NCBI GenBank assembly: GCA_944323735.1 | Contig: CALUTO010000010.1 | Location: forward strand, 1-64,000 | Direction: 5' to 3' | DNA length: 64,000 bases | Source of the DNA: Candidatus Gastranaerophilales bacterium | Lineage (GTDB): Bacteria > Cyanobacteriota > Vampirovibrionia > Gastranaerophilales > Gastranaerophilaceae | Shown: one piece after another, positions 35,546 through 44,461 of the stretch | Position numbering within the stretch: position 1 is the stretch's first letter | How the letters are laid out: every line of letters begins with the position of its first letter | Position numbers and translations under genes: made by a program | Notes under the pieces: model-generated | The model's database searches: none | The model's input: only the letters and a program-made list of their open reading frames with translations | What the model was told of the DNA's origin: nothing

Positions 35546-38079
35546 CTGATTGTTTAACAACAAATGAACCCAATACAGTAGTATTAAAGCATAAATGTAC
35601 AAACTGCATGGCATGCTACAACATCTGTCCGTCAGGTGCAATTGAAATGAAAGAGGACAAAGACGGATTCGTTTATCCGTTCATAAATGAAGAAAAGTGT
35701 ACCCACTGCGGATTGTGCACTAAAAAATGTCCGGCACTAAACCTTGAAGAGATAAAATCATCAACTGACAGAACAGATGCACCGGTAATCTATGCCGGAT
35801 ATTCAGATAATGAAGAAATCAGAGAAAAAAGCACATCAGGAGGCGTGTTCTCAATTCTTGCAAAATACATTTTAGACAAAGGCGGATATGTCTGCGGCGC
35901 ACGTTTTACCAGAGGAGGTATCTGCGAGCACGTTATTGTGGACAATTGGGAAGACTTAGCCCCCTTAAGAGGCTCAAAATATGTCCAGAGTAATATAAAT
36001 AACTGTTATAAAGAAATAAAAAATCTGCTCGCTCAGGACAAATATGTTCTTTTTACCGGCACCCCCTGTCAGGTAGCAGCACTTTATGCAGTACTTGGTA
36101 AAGATTATGAAAAGCTTTTTACAATAGACCTACTGTGTCATGGTCTGCCGTCTCAAAAGATTTTCCGTGAATATTTGAATGAAATAACCGACGGTCTTGA
36201 AAATGAAGTTGAAGATTTTCAGTTCAGAAATAAAATAGAAGGATGGGAAAAACCGTCAATATCATACAGACTAAGAGGTAACTACTACTACTATTACTGG
36301 GATACAGCATATATTCAGGGATTTGTGAGAAATTTAACACTCAGAAAATCATGCACAGATTGTAAATACTCAAAATTACCAAGAAACGGCGATTTTACAA
36401 TAGGTGATTTCTGGGGGGTAAATGCATTTGACAAAAGCATTAACGACAACAAAGGAATTTCTGTTCTGCTTTTAAATTCCCTAAAAGCACGCAATGCTTT
36501 TGCTGAAGTTAAAGATAAGTTTAAAATATTAAAACAACTAACACTTGCACAAACAAAAGTTGCAAACGAGTGGTCATTTTCAAAAGCACCGGTTCATCCG
36601 TCTCATTCTTATTTTATGCACAGATATTCAACAGGCAAATATTCATCAATCTCCACGCTGATAACAGAATGTCTTAACAAAAAAGACGGAATTGCTCTTT
36701 TGAATTTTGGAGATTCAAAAATCAATTACGGATGTGTTTTAACAGCCTATGCACTTCAACAGGTTATAAAACAGCACGGATATTTCCCCGTAAACATAAA
36801 ATTCTACGATAATGAAAACATAATCGACCTGAATAACCTCGAAGATTTTCAGAAAGAGCATCTCGATTTCACTGCACCTTGCAGCAATATTAATAAACTC
36901 AAAGCACTAAACGAAAATATCAGAACTTTTATCGTCGGGTCTGACTGCGTATGGTTCGATTTTGCAAATAGCTCCTTTTTTAATGCTTTTAAATTTAACT
37001 TTGCAGATTTTTCAAAAAATATTTGTTCCTATGCTGCATCATTTTTGACAGATAAACTTGAAAAATGCAGAGCCGGAAAAATAGGAACATACCCTTACAC
37101 TCCAGCCGAAAAACAGGAAGCCCAAAAGCTGCTCCGGCGTTTCTCTCACATAAGCGTCAGAGAAAAAAGCGGAGTCGATATATGCAGAGAAAATTTTGAT
37201 ATCAATGCAGAACTTGTTCTGGATCCGGTATTTTTGCTGAGACCGGATGAATGGCTCGCTCTTCAAGAAAAAAAGAAATATGAACAACCGGCATTTCATG
37301 AAAAAAACGGAGGTGCTGTCAGTTATATAATTAACTGGGGCAATCTTGATAAAAGAATACTTGAATATATCGAAAACATTAACAGTCTAAAAAAACTATA
37401 CAATGGAGTTACTTACGGTGAACTAATACGCGATTTAAAAAAGAAAAAAGCTTATGGACCTACTGTTGAAGACTGGGTTAAAAATATTGCAAACTGTGAT
37501 ATTTTATACACTGATTCTTTTCACGGCATGTGTTTTGCAATAATTTTCAATAAACCGTTTATACTTTTTGGTGCAAGCGGCAACGGTTTTACCAGACATA
37601 AGTCACTTATGGATTTGCTTGGAATCTCAGACAGGCGGGCAAATAATGTTGACGATATTATCCGGCTCGAAAAAACACCTATAGACTATGTATCAGTAAA
37701 CAATCGGCTGCATGAAGAAATAATAAAATCTCAGAAATATATTGCCAAAATGTTAAATTCACACGAAAATCCGGACAAAACCAGAATATATATAGAAACT
37801 CTGGAAAAGGAAATGAATGCAAAGATTGCCGGATGTGAACAGAGAATGAATGCAAAAGTTTCACAATTACAAGCAGAAATAATCAAACTAAAAGCCATTC
37901 CCCTAAAAGTAAAATGGGAATTTCTCGGAGTTCAGGTATTTAAAAAGAAATTAAGAAAAACGAACTACTGGTTCTATATCTTCGGTATACCACTTATTAA
38001 AGAAGTCAAAAAAGAACACAATACCTACTACAAACTCTTCGGAATCATCAGAGTCCTTAAAAAAGCAGTCAGAAGCTAG
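35542..38079 (+). CDS. Fusion: F420-dehydrogenase-beta-like iron-sulfur domain + polysaccharide pyruvyl transferase
   Basis: An 845-residue fusion with start ATG 35542 (GGGAGTATAG before it). Residues 15-65 hold two [4Fe-4S] ferredoxin motifs (C19/22/25/29 and C53/56/59/63). Residues 80-375 match the coenzyme F420 hydrogenase/dehydrogenase beta subunit, with STSGGVFS, RGSKYVQS, FTGTPCQVAAL and GDFWG. Residues 385-695 match polysaccharide pyruvyl transferase (start NFGDSKINYGCVLTAYAL, end TDSFHGMCFAIIFNKPFI). Then comes a coiled coil (about 745-785) and a tail with FYIFGIPLIK and KLFGIIRVLK. These two domains are usually adjacent genes in capsule loci. They may reduce or modify a glycan intermediate and add a pyruvyl ketal, respectively; actual substrates are unknown. 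Confidence 0.82.
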   Translation: MTDCLTTNEPNTVVLKHKCTNCMACYNICPSGAIEMKEDKDGFVYPFINEEKCTHCGLCTKKCPALNLEEIKSSTDRTDAPVIYAGYSDNEEIREKSTSGGVFSILAKYILDKGGYVCGARFTRGGICEHVIVDNWEDLAPLRGSKYVQSNINNCYKEIKNLLAQDKYVLFTGTPCQVAALYAVLGKDYEKLFTIDLLCHGLPSQKIFREYLNEITDGLENEVEDFQFRNKIEGWEKPSISYRLRGNYYYYYWDTAYIQGFVRNLTLRKSCTDCKYSKLPRNGDFTIGDFWGVNAFDKSINDNKGISVLLLNSLKARNAFAEVKDKFKILKQLTLAQTKVANEWSFSKAPVHPSHSYFMHRYSTGKYSSISTLITECLNKKDGIALLNFGDSKINYGCVLTAYALQQVIKQHGYFPVNIKFYDNENIIDLNNLEDFQKEHLDFTAPCSNINKLKALNENIRTFIVGSDCVWFDFANSSFFNAFKFNFADFSKNICSYAASFLTDKLEKCRAGKIGTYPYTPAEKQEAQKLLRRFSHISVREKSGVDICRENFDINAELVLDPVFLLRPDEWLALQEKKKYEQPAFHEKNGGAVSYIINWGNLDKRILEYIENINSLKKLYNGVTYGELIRDLKKKKAYGPTVEDWVKNIANCDILYTDSFHGMCFAIIFNKPFILFGASGNGFTRHKSLMDLLGISDRRANNVDDIIRLEKTPIDYVSVNNRLHEEIIKSQKYIAKMLNSHENPDKTRIYIETLEKEMNAKIAGCEQRMNAKVSQLQAEIIKLKAIPLKVKWEFLGVQVFKKKLRKTNYWFYIFGIPLIKEVKKEHNTYYKLFGIIRVLKKAVRS

Positions 38080-38088
38080 GAAATTTAT

Positions 38089-39237
38089 ATGACGAATACA
38101 GTATTTAAAAATGTAAAAATATCAGGCATTACCGTTGTCTTACCGGAAAATAAAATATCCGTAGACGATGAACTTGAGTTTTACAAAAACGATATAAAAC
38201 TGCTCGAGAGAAACAAAAAAATTCTTGGCATAAAATACCGCTATATCGTTGAAAACGGAGTAACATGCACAGACCTTTGTGAAAAAGCAGCTGAATTACT
38301 TTTAAGAAATATTAATATTAATAAAACAGAAATAGACAGCCTGATTTTTGTATCAACCAGCCACGACTATAGCGCACCTGCTTCTGCATGCTTGTTACAT
38401 GGCAGACTCGGGCTTGATGATACCTGTGCCTGTTTTGACACATCCGGGCTCTCATGTTCAGGATATGTCTACGGGCTGTGGCTGGCGCACTCTCTTATCT
38501 CATCAGGTGCTTCTAAAAAGTGTCTGCTGCTTGCAGGAGATACAAACAGCCTTCACTCTGACAAAAGAAACAGAATCTCAAATATGCTATACAGCGATGC
38601 CGGCTCTGCAACTCTGATAGAGTACACTAAAGAAGAAAACACTTCATACTTTAATCTTGGAACCAGCGGCAAAGACTGGAACAAAATTATTATACCCGCT
38701 TCCGGTTACAGACTTCCTGTCAGAAAGGATATTGCAGATATTGAGATTACTGACGAAAACGGAAATGTCTGGCACCTTTATGACGAAATTTTGAAAGGCA
38801 TGGATATTTTTCGGTTCACCATGGAAAACGCACCTAAAAGTATAAAAGAATTATTAACTTTTTCTAAAAAAACATTCGATGATATAGACAGAGTTCTAAT
38901 GCATCAGGCAAACGGACAAATACTGAAAACAATTGCCCAGCATGCAGCAATTCCGAAAGAAAAGACATCAGCTGAAACTTTTTCAAAATATGCAAATTGC
39001 GGTGCGGCATCCGTAGTAAGCGCAATTTGCGACCAGATGCACAATTCCTGCGCAAATAACGCAATGCTTGTCACCTTCGGTGTAGGTCTTTCCTGGGCAA
39101 GTGCTATTATTAATCTGAAAAAATGTCTGATAACAGATATTCAGTTTTACAAATGCAATGAAAAATCTATATCAAGACGAGAACAAATTGAAGAATGGAT
39201 AAAATATTTTAAAGGAGAGGAACCGGTTAAAATATGA
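38089..39237 (+). CDS. KAS III-type 3-oxoacyl-ACP synthase, copy 2
   Basis: A 382-residue paralogue of the 32756 gene. Catalytic residues are C113 in GLSCSGYVYG, H272 in LMHQANGQ and N303 in KYANCGAAS. The active-site surroundings differ from copy 1 (SGLSC against NMGCAG), suggesting a different acyl substrate. The same C-terminal extension (EQIEEWIKYFKGEE) is present. It overlaps the following SDR by 4 bp, mirroring the ketosynthase-reductase pairing of the first module. Confidence 0.86.
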   Translation: MTNTVFKNVKISGITVVLPENKISVDDELEFYKNDIKLLERNKKILGIKYRYIVENGVTCTDLCEKAAELLLRNININKTEIDSLIFVSTSHDYSAPASACLLHGRLGLDDTCACFDTSGLSCSGYVYGLWLAHSLISSGASKKCLLLAGDTNSLHSDKRNRISNMLYSDAGSATLIEYTKEENTSYFNLGTSGKDWNKIIIPASGYRLPVRKDIADIEITDENGNVWHLYDEILKGMDIFRFTMENAPKSIKELLTFSKKTFDDIDRVLMHQANGQILKTIAQHAAIPKEKTSAETFSKYANCGAASVVSAICDQMHNSCANNAMLVTFGVGLSWASAIINLKKCLITDIQFYKCNEKSISRREQIEEWIKYFKGEEPVKI

Positions 39238-39971
39238 ACAGAAAAAATGTTTTTATAACAGGGGCAGCCGGAGGCATCGGTAAGGCATTAATAAAAATTT
39301 TTGCGTCAAATAATTATAACATTATCGCACATTGCCGGAAACCAGATAAAGAAAAAGAAAAATATTTTGACGAAATAAAAAAAGAATTTGATATTGAAAT
39401 TTATCCGGTGTATTTCGATATGACAAACTATATTGCAATGAAAACAGCTCTTTTAAATCTATTTAAAGAAAAAAAGAATATCGATGTGCTTGTCAACAAT
39501 GCAGGCATTGCGCACGGCGGACTTTTTGCAATGACACCGGTTTCTAAAATAAAAGAAGTTTTTGAAATAAATTTATTTTCACAGATGGAATTAACCAGAC
39601 TTGTTTTAAAAATAATGACAAGGAAAAAATCCGGATCTATTGTCAATATTTCATCAATTGCAGGATTAGATCTTGCAGCCGGTAACAGTGCTTACGGAGT
39701 TTCAAAAGCCGCACTTGCAGCCTGGACAAAAACACTGGCTGCAGAATTCACCGGCTCAGGAATAAGAATAAATGCAGTTGCGCCGGGTCTCACGGACACA
39801 AGAATGGCAGTATTAATGGAGGAAAAAGCAAAACAAGAAATGATATCAGCTTCGGCAATGAACAGACTTGCAAAACCGGAAGAAATAGCACAGGCAGTAT
39901 TTTTTCTAACCTCCGATGCCGCTTCTTTTATCAACGGTCAAATTTTAAGAGTTGACGGGGGAGCAAAATAG
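39234..39971 (+). CDS. Short-chain dehydrogenase/reductase, FabG-like, copy 2
   Basis: A 245-residue SDR with VFITGAAGGIGKAL at the cofactor site, NNAGIAHGG, catalytic serine in IVNISSIAG, YGVSKAAL with tyrosine and lysine, and the C-terminal FINGQILRVDGG typical of 3-oxoacyl-ACP reductases. It is closer to canonical FabG than copy 1. It would reduce the product of the second ketosynthase. Confidence 0.88.
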   Translation: MNRKNVFITGAAGGIGKALIKIFASNNYNIIAHCRKPDKEKEKYFDEIKKEFDIEIYPVYFDMTNYIAMKTALLNLFKEKKNIDVLVNNAGIAHGGLFAMTPVSKIKEVFEINLFSQMELTRLVLKIMTRKKSGSIVNISSIAGLDLAAGNSAYGVSKAALAAWTKTLAAEFTGSGIRINAVAPGLTDTRMAVLMEEKAKQEMISASAMNRLAKPEEIAQAVFFLTSDAASFINGQILRVDGGAK

Positions 39972-39975
39972 TTTT

Positions 39976-40803
39976 ATGCAGAATATAATAAAAAAATGTA
40001 ATCATGCAGCAAACCGTATCAGACTTGATATAATAGAAATGACATACAGTACAGGCTCAACCGGGGCTCATGCCGGCGGTTCACTCTCAATGGCAGAAAT
40101 TATGTCTGTTTTATATTGTGCTGTTATGAAATTTGATGAAAAAAATCCTTGCAAAGAAAATCGTGACAGATTGATTTTGAGCAAAGGACACGGCGTAATG
40201 GCGCAATATGCGGCACTAAAACATATAGGAGTGCTAACAAAGGACGACCTGAAAACATTTAAGAAAAATGGCTCATTTCTTTATGCACATCCGTCAATAA
40301 ACCCTTCTATCGGCATTGAATTTTCGAGCGGCAGCCTTGGACAGGGTTTGTCACTCGGTGTCGGAACGGCTCTCGGCTTAAAAATAAAGAAAAACTTTTC
40401 ATCTAAAGTTTACGTTGTTCTTGGAGATGGTGAATGCAATGAAGGACAGATATGGGAAGCTGCTATGTCTGCTTCACATTTTAAACTCGATAATTTAGTT
40501 GTTGTTATTGACAAAAACAGGCTGCAATACGATGGGGAAACAGACACAATTCTAGACTTAGAACCATTTGAAAAAAAATGGGAAAGCTTTGGCTTCAAAA
40601 CACTTTCAGTAAACGGACATAATACGCAGGCACTATTTGACGCATTTAATACCGACCACAATAAACAGCCGATGTGCATTATAGCGGAAACAATAAAAGG
40701 AAAAGGCGTGTCATTTATGGAAAACCAAACAAAATGGCATAACTGTGCACTGAGCAAAGAACAATATGAGCTTGCAATACAAGAAATCGGAGGTGCGTTA
40801 TGA
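39976..40803 (+). CDS. Transketolase, N-terminal (TPP-binding) subunit
   Basis: A 275-residue stand-alone N-terminal half. It includes TGAHAGGSLSMAEI (substrate and TPP region), LSKGHGVMAQYAAL and the thiamine-diphosphate motif GDGECNEGQ with the asparagine of IDKNRLQ. ATG 39976 is preferred, as the upstream in-frame start lies inside the previous gene. The partner subunit overlaps by 4 bp. Together they would transfer a two-carbon ketol unit. Split transketolases occur in archaea and in biosynthetic loci; a housekeeping role is unlikely inside this operon. Confidence 0.9.
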   Translation: MQNIIKKCNHAANRIRLDIIEMTYSTGSTGAHAGGSLSMAEIMSVLYCAVMKFDEKNPCKENRDRLILSKGHGVMAQYAALKHIGVLTKDDLKTFKKNGSFLYAHPSINPSIGIEFSSGSLGQGLSLGVGTALGLKIKKNFSSKVYVVLGDGECNEGQIWEAAMSASHFKLDNLVVVIDKNRLQYDGETDTILDLEPFEKKWESFGFKTLSVNGHNTQALFDAFNTDHNKQPMCIIAETIKGKGVSFMENQTKWHNCALSKEQYELAIQEIGGAL

Positions 40804-41771
40804 TAGAATACACTCCGCAAAACATAAGAATGTGGTCTTTGTTAGGCTCTTGCGGAGCATTCGGTACCGCAGCATCAGCATTGCCCGAAATTGACAAAAA
40901 CATACTGATATTAACTGCCGATTTATGCTACTATTCAGGATTAACAAGATTTAAAGAAACCTATCCGGACAAATTAATTAACGTCGGTATTGCAGAACAA
41001 AATCTAATCGGTGTAGCTGCAGGTCTGGCAAAAGAAGGTTTTAACCCGTTTGTTACAACATACGCTTCTTTCGCATCATTACGGTGCGCTGATCAGGTTA
41101 AAGTCAATATGGGATATATGAAACTACCTGTAAAACTGATTGGCCTGACATCAGGGCTTTCTGTCGGAATACTCGGACCTACACACATGTGTACGGAAGA
41201 CATTGCTGTAATGCGCTCAATACCAAACATAACCATTCTGTCACCTGCGGACTGTACCGAAACAGTTAAATGTGTTTTAGAAGCTGCAAAAATAAATTCA
41301 CCGGTATACATAAGACTGACAGGCAGTTTTAATAACCCTGCAGTTTACAAAAAAGATTATGATTTTCATTTATACAGCGCAGATACAATAAAAAACGGCG
41401 ACGATATTACAATTATCGCAACAGGCTCAATGGTTTTCAATTCAATAAAAGCAGCACAAATTCTTGAAAAACGAGGATTGAATAGTACCGTTATTAATAT
41501 GCATACACTGAAACCGCTGGATATAGAAATTATTAAAAAGAGCTGCAAAACAAAATTGATAGTAACAGTAGAGGAGCATTCCATATACGGAGGTCTCGGT
41601 GCAGCAGTTTCTGAAACTCTTGGCGCAATAAACAGAAAACCAAAGCACCTTATTATCGGTATATCTGATGAATACAAACATGCAGGAGAATACAAATACC
41701 TTCTTGAACAGTATGGACTATCTCCGGAGCAAATAGCAGAAAAAATAGAAAAATCATATAAGGAGACATAA
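40800..41771 (+). CDS. Transketolase, C-terminal (pyrimidine-binding) subunit
   Basis: A 323-residue partner of the previous gene. The catalytic glutamate that activates TPP lies in GIAEQNLIGVAAGLA (about residue 65), with the conserved histidine in LGPTHMCTEDIA and the C-terminal swivel domain from about 190. It is directly abutted by the second acyl carrier gene with no spacer, which suggests the ketol unit may be delivered to that carrier or to an acyl group on it. Confidence 0.9.
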   Translation: MIEYTPQNIRMWSLLGSCGAFGTAASALPEIDKNILILTADLCYYSGLTRFKETYPDKLINVGIAEQNLIGVAAGLAKEGFNPFVTTYASFASLRCADQVKVNMGYMKLPVKLIGLTSGLSVGILGPTHMCTEDIAVMRSIPNITILSPADCTETVKCVLEAAKINSPVYIRLTGSFNNPAVYKKDYDFHLYSADTIKNGDDITIIATGSMVFNSIKAAQILEKRGLNSTVINMHTLKPLDIEIIKKSCKTKLIVTVEEHSIYGGLGAAVSETLGAINRKPKHLIIGISDEYKHAGEYKYLLEQYGLSPEQIAEKIEKSYKET

Positions 41772-42011
41772 ATGAACAATCTCGAGAAATACACAAAAGT
41801 TTTTACAGAAACCTTTGAAATACCCGAAGAAGAGGTGCAGAGCCTGAAATATCAAGACATAAAAGCGTGGGATTCTGTCGGACACATGGGGCTTGTCGCA
41901 AAACTGGAAGAAGCCTTCGACATAATGATGGAAACAGATGACATCATTGATTTAAGCTCATTTGAAAAGGGAAAAGAAATACTGGCAAAATATGATGTGG
42001 AAATTAAATAA
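41772..42011 (+). CDS. Acyl carrier protein, copy 2
   Basis: A 79-residue carrier with phosphopantetheine serine S35 in KAWDSVGHMGLV and acidic helix II (KLEEAFDIMMETDDIIDL). AWDSVGHM resembles carriers of biosynthetic and glycan-modification loci more than AcpP. It sits between the transketolase pair and the acyl ligase, which overlaps its 3' end by 20 bp. It is thus the probable acceptor for the ligase. Confidence 0.88.
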   Translation: MNNLEKYTKVFTETFEIPEEEVQSLKYQDIKAWDSVGHMGLVAKLEEAFDIMMETDDIIDLSSFEKGKEILAKYDVEIK

Positions 42012-43404
42012 ATTTAAAAATAACACGGCCGTAATCACTGAAAGCGGACAGAAAATTACATACGAAGAACTCGATGCACACTGCCAATCACTGACAGACA
42101 AAATCGGCAGACGCTGTCTGGTTTTCAATCTTTGCAGGAACGAAACCGCTTCACTGGCAGGTTATACAGGATTTTTGAATGCAAAAATTGTTCCTCTTAT
42201 GCTTAAAGCTGATTTGGATAAAGACCTGCTTAAAAGCTTTATAATAACCTATAAACCGGATTATCTGCATGTACCCTCCGATATGGCAGCCGCATTTACA
42301 GACAGCAGAGAAATCTATAAAAATCTCGGCTACAGTTTAATAAAAACTCCGTATAATAATGAATTTGAGCTGCATGATGAACTTGCGCTTCTTTTGACCA
42401 CATCAGGCTCAACCGGCAGCCCGAAGCTTGTCAGACAGAGCTATAAAAATATAGAAGCCAACACAAAATCCATTGTTAAATACTTGAACATAGAAGAAAC
42501 AGAACGTGCAATTACGACTCTGCCGATGAATTACACATACGGTATTTCCATTATTAATACACATCTTATGACCGGTGCATGCCTGATTTTAACAGAAAAA
42601 GGGCTTATGCAAAAAGAGTTCTGGCAGCAGCTCAAGGAAAACAAAGCAACCTCCTTCGGGGGAGTGCCATATACTTATGAAATGCTCGAGCGTCTGAGAT
42701 TTTTCAGAATGGACTTGCCGTCATTAAAATATTTAACTCAGGCCGGCGGAAAGCTCTCCCCCGATTTGCATGAAAAATTTGCAAAATGGGCAATTGAGAA
42801 TGATAAAAAATTTATTGTTATGTACGGACAAACAGAAGCAACCGCAAGAATGGCATATCTGCCCTGTGAAAAATCGCTGGAGAAATACGGAAGCATGGGG
42901 ATTGCAATCCCCGGCGGCAAGTTTTCATTGATTGATGAAAACGGAGAAGAGATAACAACTCCTGAGACAGTTGGCGAACTTGTTTATGAAGGTGATAATG
43001 TCACTTTAGGCTATGCTCAATGCGGAGATGACCTGAAAAAAGGAGACGAAAGAGGAGGACGGCTTGTCACCGGAGATATGGCAAAATTTGACAAAGACGG
43101 ATTTTTCTATATTGCCGGACGAAAAAAACGTTTTCTGAAAATTTACGGCAACCGTGTGAATCTTGATGAAACAGAACGTTTAATAAAAAGCAATTTTAAA
43201 GACATTGACTGCGCCTGTACAGGAATAGATGACAAAATGGATATCTTTATCACAAATCCACTTTACAAAGAGATTGTGTTAAAATTCATTTCTGCAAAGA
43301 CAGGAATAAATCATAACGCCTTCACAGTGAATATCATTTCAGAAATACCGAAAAACGAAGCAGGAAAAACTCTTTACAAAGAACTGGAGCTGTCTTATGT
43401 ATAA
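41992..43404 (+). CDS. AMP-forming acyl-CoA/acyl-ACP ligase
   Basis: About 470 residues, ANL superfamily. ATP/AMP motifs: LLTTSGSTGSPKLV (P-loop), YGQTEATARMAY, TGDMAKFDKDGFFYIAGRKKRFLKIYGNRVN and the catalytic lysine in NEAGKTLYKEL. The start is ATG 41992 or 41995. The longer frame extends back through the ACP gene and is unlikely. It activates a carboxylic acid as an adenylate and loads it onto CoA or one of the two ACPs. Confidence 0.88.
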   Translation: MMWKLNKFKNNTAVITESGQKITYEELDAHCQSLTDKIGRRCLVFNLCRNETASLAGYTGFLNAKIVPLMLKADLDKDLLKSFIITYKPDYLHVPSDMAAAFTDSREIYKNLGYSLIKTPYNNEFELHDELALLLTTSGSTGSPKLVRQSYKNIEANTKSIVKYLNIEETERAITTLPMNYTYGISIINTHLMTGACLILTEKGLMQKEFWQQLKENKATSFGGVPYTYEMLERLRFFRMDLPSLKYLTQAGGKLSPDLHEKFAKWAIENDKKFIVMYGQTEATARMAYLPCEKSLEKYGSMGIAIPGGKFSLIDENGEEITTPETVGELVYEGDNVTLGYAQCGDDLKKGDERGGRLVTGDMAKFDKDGFFYIAGRKKRFLKIYGNRVNLDETERLIKSNFKDIDCACTGIDDKMDIFITNPLYKEIVLKFISAKTGINHNAFTVNIISEIPKNEAGKTLYKELELSYV

Positions 43405-44461
43405 CATAACAGAGCCTTTTTCACTAGACAAAGCACAAAAAGAAGCTGTTTTGCTGAAAAAATTGAAAGAACTCACAGGTTTTCATTACAAAAACTGCGA
43501 AAACTACAGACATATCATTGACAGACTCGGGATAAAAATCACTGATATAAAAACAGTGGAAGATATTCCGTTTATTCCTGTCAGACTGTTTAAAGAATAC
43601 GATTTATACAGCATTAAAAAAGAGGAAATTTTTAAAACGATGACCTCCTCAGGCACCTCCGGTCAGGCTGTATCAAAAATATATCTGGATAGAGCAACAG
43701 CAGCTAACCAGCAAAAAACGCTTGTAAAAATAGTGTCTGATTTTACAGGCGCATCCAGAATGCCTATGCTAATAATTGACTCCCCGTCAGTTATAAAAAA
43801 CAGAGAGATGTTTTCTGCACGTGGAGCAGGTATACTGGGATTTTCCATATTCGGTGCCGACAGAACATATGCGCTTGATGAAAATATGAATATTAATCTT
43901 CCGGAGATTGAAGCATTTTTAGACAGACACAAAGGAAAAAAGATTTTGCTTTTCGGATTTACCTTTATGATATGGCAGTATTTTTATAAAGAGCTTAAAA
44001 ACATCAATGCACAACTAAATCTTGAAAACGGAATATTAATTCATGGCGGAGGCTGGAAAAAATTAATAAACGAAGCAGTATCAAAAGAAGATTTTAAAAA
44101 ATGCCTTAATGAGGTATGCGGACTGAAAAATATCCATGATTACTACGGAATGGTAGAACAAACCGGATGTATATACATGGAATGCGAATACGGACACCTG
44201 CACGCAAGTGCATATTCAGACATCATCACACGTAAATCACATGATTTCTCTGTTTGCAGCACAGGTGAAAAAGGACTCATACAGGTTGTCTCGCAATTAC
44301 CTGAGTCATACCCCGGCCACTCGCTTCTAACAGAGGATGAAGGTGTTATTCTTGGTGAAGATGACTGCCCGTGCGGAAGAAAGGGCAAATATTTTGAAAT
44401 AAAAGGCAGAATAAAAAATGCAGAAATTAGAGGATGTTCAGATACATATGAGCGGCGTTAA
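43397..44461 (+). CDS. LuxE-like acyl-protein synthetase
   Basis: A 354-residue protein of the LuxE/PaaK-like adenylate-forming family. Marks are FIPVRLFKEYDLYSIK, the nucleotide motif MTSSGTSGQAVSKIYLD near residue 80, YYGMVEQTGCIYMECEYGHLH and GLIQVVSQLPESYPGHSLLTEDEG. In bioluminescent bacteria LuxE activates a fatty acid and hands it as an acyl-enzyme to LuxC. Here it overlaps luxC by 44 bp, consistent with the same partnership, but no luciferase genes are present. Confidence 0.85.
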   Translation: MYNITEPFSLDKAQKEAVLLKKLKELTGFHYKNCENYRHIIDRLGIKITDIKTVEDIPFIPVRLFKEYDLYSIKKEEIFKTMTSSGTSGQAVSKIYLDRATAANQQKTLVKIVSDFTGASRMPMLIIDSPSVIKNREMFSARGAGILGFSIFGADRTYALDENMNINLPEIEAFLDRHKGKKILLFGFTFMIWQYFYKELKNINAQLNLENGILIHGGGWKKLINEAVSKEDFKKCLNEVCGLKNIHDYYGMVEQTGCIYMECEYGHLHASAYSDIITRKSHDFSVCSTGEKGLIQVVSQLPESYPGHSLLTEDEGVILGEDDCPCGRKGKYFEIKGRIKNAEIRGCSDTYERR

